From: Methanodesulfokora sp964525965 | GTDB lineage: Archaea; Korarchaeota; Korarchaeia; Korarchaeales; Korarchaeaceae | Assembly: GCA_964525965.1 (NCBI GenBank) | Contig: CAZGKA010000089.1 | Span: 1 to 8,778, forward strand | Length of the DNA: 8,778 nucleotides | Direction of reading: 5' to 3' | Shown: positions 5,691 through 8,778 of the stretch, piece after piece | How positions within the stretch are numbered: the first letter of the stretch is position 1 | Layout: each line of letters starts with the position of its first letter | Program-made: the position numbers and the translations under genes | The notes under the pieces: model-generated | Databases searched by the model: none | The model's input: the letters and a program-made list of their open reading frames with translations, nothing else | Told to the model about the DNA's origin: nothing

Positions 5691-7127
5691 TTGTCTGAGG
5701 AGAAGAAGAAGGAAGAGAGAGTAGAAGTCATAAGGGGATGGCAGTCTCTATGGAAGACTGAGGACTGGTGGGCCGTCTGGATGGCCTTTATAGTAATCAT
5801 CATAGCGCTGGTCCTCTATTACTCAGGCAATGTCCCAGCCCTCAAGACTCTAGCTGTTTCCGCTCCAGGAAAATGGACTCAGGGTAGCCAGATAGCCGAT
5901 TACTTCGCTAAGAACTGGTTCGGATATGTGATAAACTACCTCTTCTGGCTCATAATATTCACCATAACCAGCTCCATACTAGGGTTTAAGGCCAAGGACT
6001 TCGCCATCTCATTCACCTTCGTCTACATAATATCCATCTTGATATTTGTAATTGCGGCCAACAAGGTCGTGCACAACTTCAACCTCGAGCCTCCTCTGCT
6101 AGCAGTCCTCTTAGGGCTGGTGCTCGGAAACATATGGCGCTACCCGAAGTGGATGTCCTCTGGCTTCAGGGTTGAGTACTACATAAAGACAGGTATAGTG
6201 CTGCTCGGCGCCACCCTGCCGTTCACCCTGATATACATGGCCGGTCCCTACGTTATAGCTCAGGCTGCTATAATAGCTATAATAACGTTCGTCATAATAT
6301 ACTTCATCGGAGTCAAGTTAGGACTTGACAAGAGAACCTCGGCTGTGCTGGGAGCTGGAGGTGCAGTCTGTGGAGTCTCCGCCTCTATAGCTATGGCTGC
6401 TGCCGTCAGGGCTAAGAAGGAGGACTACGCCCTTGGTATCTCCGCTGTGATACTCATGGCCATAATCTGTATATTCCTGTTGCCGTTCATAGCAATGGCC
6501 GCTGGACCACTTCATCCTGGAGTTGCTGGAGCCTGGATAGGAACCTCCGAGTTCGCTGACGCTGCCGGATTTGCAGCAGCAGACTTCTATGGAGAATGGT
6601 ACCATGATCACGTTGCTGCCATCGTCAGCGGTGCTGACGCCCACGAGCAGGCTATCTGGGCCTTCACGCTGATGAAGGTTATAGGAAGGGATATATGGAT
6701 AGGTCTCTGGGCCTTCGTCATGGCAGTGATATCCACCACCAAGTGGGAGGTCGAGGAGACCGGAATCAAGCCATCACCCATGGAGATATTGTGGAGATTC
6801 CCGAAGTTCGTCATAGGATTCCTGATAGCTTCGTTCGTCATGACCCTGGTAACGCTGGGAGTGCCTGCCACCGAGTACATGAAGGTCATGAAGCCTAACC
6901 TGATAGGGCCGATAAAGACCATGAGGACATGGACGTTCATATTCACATTCTTCAGCATAGGTATGACCACCGACTTCAGAAAGATCTTCGCTGGCTACGG
7001 ATCCAAGCCTTGGATAGCGTTCTTCACTGGAGCCATAATAAACGTCATACTTGGATTCATACTGTCCACATACGTCTTCGGTCCGGTGGCCTGGACCAAG
7101 CTGCCTCAGTGGGCTCCAAGAGTGTAA
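5691..7127 (+). CDS. YeiH-family (UPF0324, putative sulfate exporter) membrane protein, long form
   Basis: This 478-residue protein has about 12 membrane segments after a charged, cytoplasmic N-terminus (SEEKKKEERVEVIRG). The UPF0324/YeiH core begins near residue 130 with LEPPLLAVLLGLVLGN, then GIVLLGATL (about 168-176), GAGGAVCGVSAS (221-232, with C227) followed by AVRAKKED, a TSEFADAAGF segment and the C-terminal FSIGMTTDF helix; all match family positions. Common YeiH proteins have about 340 residues; the extra length is three N-terminal hydrophobic segments (WWAVWMAFIVII, GYVINYLFWLIIF, SFTFVYIISILIF) plus a longer loop with several acidic and histidine residues before TM9. Members are labelled putative sulfate exporters, but the substrate is poorly established. 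The TTG start follows from a strong SD and TATA box. The gene is transcribed alone, divergent from glcD, and ends in a hairpin terminator. Export of an anion formed by the neighbouring oxidation genes is only inference. Confidence 0.85.
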   Translation: MSEEKKKEERVEVIRGWQSLWKTEDWWAVWMAFIVIIIALVLYYSGNVPALKTLAVSAPGKWTQGSQIADYFAKNWFGYVINYLFWLIIFTITSSILGFKAKDFAISFTFVYIISILIFVIAANKVVHNFNLEPPLLAVLLGLVLGNIWRYPKWMSSGFRVEYYIKTGIVLLGATLPFTLIYMAGPYVIAQAAIIAIITFVIIYFIGVKLGLDKRTSAVLGAGGAVCGVSASIAMAAAVRAKKEDYALGISAVILMAIICIFLLPFIAMAAGPLHPGVAGAWIGTSEFADAAGFAAADFYGEWYHDHVAAIVSGADAHEQAIWAFTLMKVIGRDIWIGLWAFVMAVISTTKWEVEETGIKPSPMEILWRFPKFVIGFLIASFVMTLVTLGVPATEYMKVMKPNLIGPIKTMRTWTFIFTFFSIGMTTDFRKIFAGYGSKPWIAFFTGAIINVILGFILSTYVFGPVAWTKLPQWAPRV

Positions 7128-7160
7128 GCCCCTCTTACACTTTTTTGTTATTTATTTTTT
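7121..7160 (+). terminator. Hairpin plus T-run at the YeiH-family gene end
   Basis: GTGTAAG (7122-7128) pairs perfectly with CTTACAC (7134-7140) around a CCCCT loop, extendable by A7121-T7141. TTTTTT follows at once (7141-7146) and a second T-run at 7150-7160. The stem contains the TAA stop codon (7125-7127). This looks like a bacterial intrinsic terminator; in archaea the T-run alone may suffice. The T-rich part may also double as a promoter element for the next gene. Confidence 0.65.
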
Positions 7161-7211
7161 AATTTCCGACTGCTTCTTCTGGACAGCACCGACGATCTGA
7201 AGGTGATCACT

Positions 7212-8138
7212 GTGTGGAGCCATGTGTGTAAAGATGAAGTGAAAATAGCAGATATCTGCGACGAACTGCTGGCCGTCGGATGTAACGATGGCTGGCTTTA
7301 CCTTTTCGATGAGGATGGCGTCCTTTGGACCGAGAAACTCTCGGTGACCTTTTACAGAGATCCATACACTGACGTGCAGATAACTGCTTTGGACGTCAAC
7401 GAGAGACATCTGGCCGTCGGCACCAACTTCATGGATGGTAAGCTCTATCTCTTCTCGAGGGAGGGGGATCTCCTCTGGAAGCAGCAGTTCATGACCGTTG
7501 CGAGTATAGGAGAGAGGCCCGAGGATGTAACCTCAGTGTCCGTTGGGGACAGGTATGTGGGTGCTGGCGCCGGGTGGATCGATGAGTTCATATATATCTA
7601 CGACATCAGCGGGAACCGTGTCCTAGAGAGAGCTGTGGATGGGGCTGTTCGGGGAATAGCGCTTCGGGAAAACCGGATCGCCTTCGGTACTGAGAGGAAA
7701 CTGTACATAGTTAGACCGATAAGTAAGGAAGTAGATGTCTGTGTCAAGGAACTGATGTTCCTGAAGGACGAACTTGTGGTTTCTGAGGAGAAGGGCCTCC
7801 TTGTGCTCTCGGATGATTACGATGAGCTCTTCCGGGTGACCATGAGGAGACCCGAGATCTACGTTGATGAGGGGAGGGAGGTCATAGCTGCTGTTGATGA
7901 GGATCTTCTTCAGGTCATCTCCCCCTCGGGGGAGATTCTCTGGAGAGCCAAGGTTCCCGTAAGGCCTCTATCTGTCTTCGTCGAGGATGAGGTGTACCTC
8001 GGGTTCCCAGGGAGGATCATGGTTCTTTCGGAGGACAGGAAGAGAGAGGTCAAACTGGACGGCGAGCCCATATGTATCGGACGGCTTGGGGTGGCCGTTA
8101 AGAAGGAAAACTCCATATCTCTGATGGAGCTTCCTTAG
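7212..8138 (+). CDS. Cytosolic beta-propeller (WD40/PQQ-like) protein of unknown function
   Basis: This is a protein of about 308 residues built from seven or so degenerate blades of roughly 35-45 residues. Examples are LLAVGCNDGWLYLFDEDG, HLAVGTNFMDGKLYLFSREG, YVGAGAGWIDEFIYIYDISG, RIAFGTERKLYIV, LVVSEEKGLLVLS, VIAAVDEDLLQVISPSG and VYLGFPGRIMVLSED. The pattern (hydrophobic strand, G, short turn, strand, acidic turn, then W in several) is typical of PQQ-like/WD40 propellers. There is no signal peptide or membrane segment, so it should be cytosolic. I chose GTG 7212 because GGTGAT (7202-7207) lies 4 bases before it; GTG 7203 is also in frame but overlaps that site. It lies 84 bases after the YeiH-family gene, behind its terminator, and its stop overlaps the end of the radical SAM gene on the other strand. 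Such folds usually serve as scaffolds or sensors. I cannot name a function. Confidence 0.78.
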   Translation: MWSHVCKDEVKIADICDELLAVGCNDGWLYLFDEDGVLWTEKLSVTFYRDPYTDVQITALDVNERHLAVGTNFMDGKLYLFSREGDLLWKQQFMTVASIGERPEDVTSVSVGDRYVGAGAGWIDEFIYIYDISGNRVLERAVDGAVRGIALRENRIAFGTERKLYIVRPISKEVDVCVKELMFLKDELVVSEEKGLLVLSDDYDELFRVTMRRPEIYVDEGREVIAAVDEDLLQVISPSGEILWRAKVPVRPLSVFVEDEVYLGFPGRIMVLSEDRKREVKLDGEPICIGRLGVAVKKENSISLMELP

Positions 8139-8778
8139 ATCGAGTACATTTTGTAGCAGGTTCTGCACGGCTCTGGGATCTCAACCCTTTCGGGAAAGCT
8201 AAGGGGGTACATCTGGGCCATGGCCCTCCTGTAGAAGATGTCCCTGAAGTTTCTGTAGATCTCTTTTTTCCATATGTCCCTCAGCCTCTCATCGCCCACG
8301 CGACCGAAGTAGAGCTTCTCCACCAGATATCCTGCACCCATGAAGAAGCGCGGGATCACCCTTTCCCCAGTCGGGAGGTGGAGATACACGCAGGGAGCCA
8401 CATCTCCCTGATACGTCACGAACACGTTCACCAGAGGACTTTCAGCACAAACCACGCTCTCCTCCATTTTGAGAGGCCTGACATGTAGCTCTATGCCCAG
8501 TTTATCCGCCAGAAGCTTAGCTCTTTCAACGGACTCTATTACATATCTCTCCGGCTCAAGTCCCGGTGGAGAGAAGACCTCCATGCCGCTCAGGTCCGGG
8601 GAGGGTATGTAGTCCAGGTTGTTCGCTATCAGCTCATCAGCTCCAACCTCCCGGGTCAGCTTAACGAGATCAGGGAGCTCATGCACCGTGTTTTTCATCA
8701 TTATTGTGGTTAAGGTGATCTTAGGCCGCCCCCTTTTCTCCCTCATGGACGAGAGATCCTTGAGCTTCTGCTTTAGGT
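8135..8778 (-). CDS. Radical SAM/SPASM-type protein (C-terminal part; start outside window)
   Basis: The - strand frame is open to the window edge (ten codons before the ATG at 8746 read LKQKLKDLSS), so the N-terminus with the expected CxxxCxxC SAM-cluster motif is missing and 213 residues are visible. What remains fits the end of a radical SAM barrel (ITLTTIMMKNTVHELPDLVKL, then DELIANNLDYIP) followed by a SPASM/Twitch-like auxiliary cluster domain: one Cys in VVCAESP, one in YQGDVAPCVY, and C-x2-C in PEPCRTCYKM near the C-terminus. Four cysteines are enough for one extra [4Fe-4S] cluster, whereas full SPASM domains have about seven. The FGRVGDERLRDIWKKE stretch also recurs in SPASM proteins, including those that mature tungsten-cofactor enzymes or peptides; which applies is unclear. 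It converges with the beta-propeller gene, the two ends overlapping by 4 bases. Confidence 0.82.
   Translation of the reverse strand, partial: LKQKLKDLSSMREKRGRPKITLTTIMMKNTVHELPDLVKLTREVGADELIANNLDYIPSPDLSGMEVFSPPGLEPERYVIESVERAKLLADKLGIELHVRPLKMEESVVCAESPLVNVFVTYQGDVAPCVYLHLPTGERVIPRFFMGAGYLVEKLYFGRVGDERLRDIWKKEIYRNFRDIFYRRAMAQMYPLSFPERVEIPEPCRTCYKMYSI

Noticed and set aside
1..8778. CRISPR array, tRNA, rRNA, insertion sequence or transposase
   Set aside because: No regularly spaced repeats, no tRNA-like fold in the gaps, and no transposase or integrase motifs in any convincing gene.

Overview
The window looks archaeal and probably comes from a thermophile. Ribosome binding sites are of the GGAGGTG/GGTGA type, the clearest promoter has an archaeal TATA box (TTTATAAAAAA) about 26 bases before the expected transcript start, gene ends run into T-rich tracts, starts include TTG and GTG, and Ile ATA and Arg AGG/AGA codons are frequent. 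The TACK side of the Archaea (for example a Korarchaeia-like lineage) would fit, but nothing here fixes the lineage.

Layout, left to right. (1) Bases 1-1768, + strand: the C-terminal part of a CCG-type iron-sulfur protein (LutA/GlcF/HdrD-like), then a LutB-like LUD-domain protein with two [4Fe-4S] motifs. The two are joined by a junction of only a few bases. (2) 1966-3435, +: a divergent Nramp-related membrane transporter that lacks the metal-binding motifs of true Nramp proteins. (3) 3614-5361, -: a GlcD-type FAD hydroxyacid dehydrogenase and, 11 bases after it, a 99-residue protein equal to only the ferredoxin-like N-terminus of GlcF. (4) 5691-7127, +: a long YeiH-family (UPF0324) membrane protein transcribed divergently from glcD, with a strong promoter that carries a perfect 9-bp inverted repeat, and with a hairpin plus T-run at its end. 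(5) 7212-8138, +: a soluble beta-propeller protein of unknown role, meeting tail to tail and overlapping by a few bases with (6) a radical SAM/SPASM-type protein on the - strand whose N-terminal part lies outside the window.

How the genes fit together: genes 1-2 and the glcD pair are the usual parts of a membrane-associated respiratory oxidation system for lactate or another 2-hydroxyacid. FAD takes electrons from the substrate and a chain of Fe-S proteins passes them on. The catalytic FAD subunit has only a miniature Fe-S partner of its own, so the CCG protein at the left edge may supply the missing half. The Nramp-related protein and the YeiH-family protein are candidates for substrate uptake and product or anion export, but that is inferred from position only. 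The beta-propeller and radical SAM genes show no evident link to this set.

The most interesting points are the split organisation of the hydroxyacid oxidase, the Nramp-like transporter with a GSGE motif in place of DPGN, the operator-like dyad on the YeiH promoter, a short leader reading frame with the best ribosome binding site upstream of glcD, and the intrinsic-terminator-like hairpin overlapping the YeiH stop codon.
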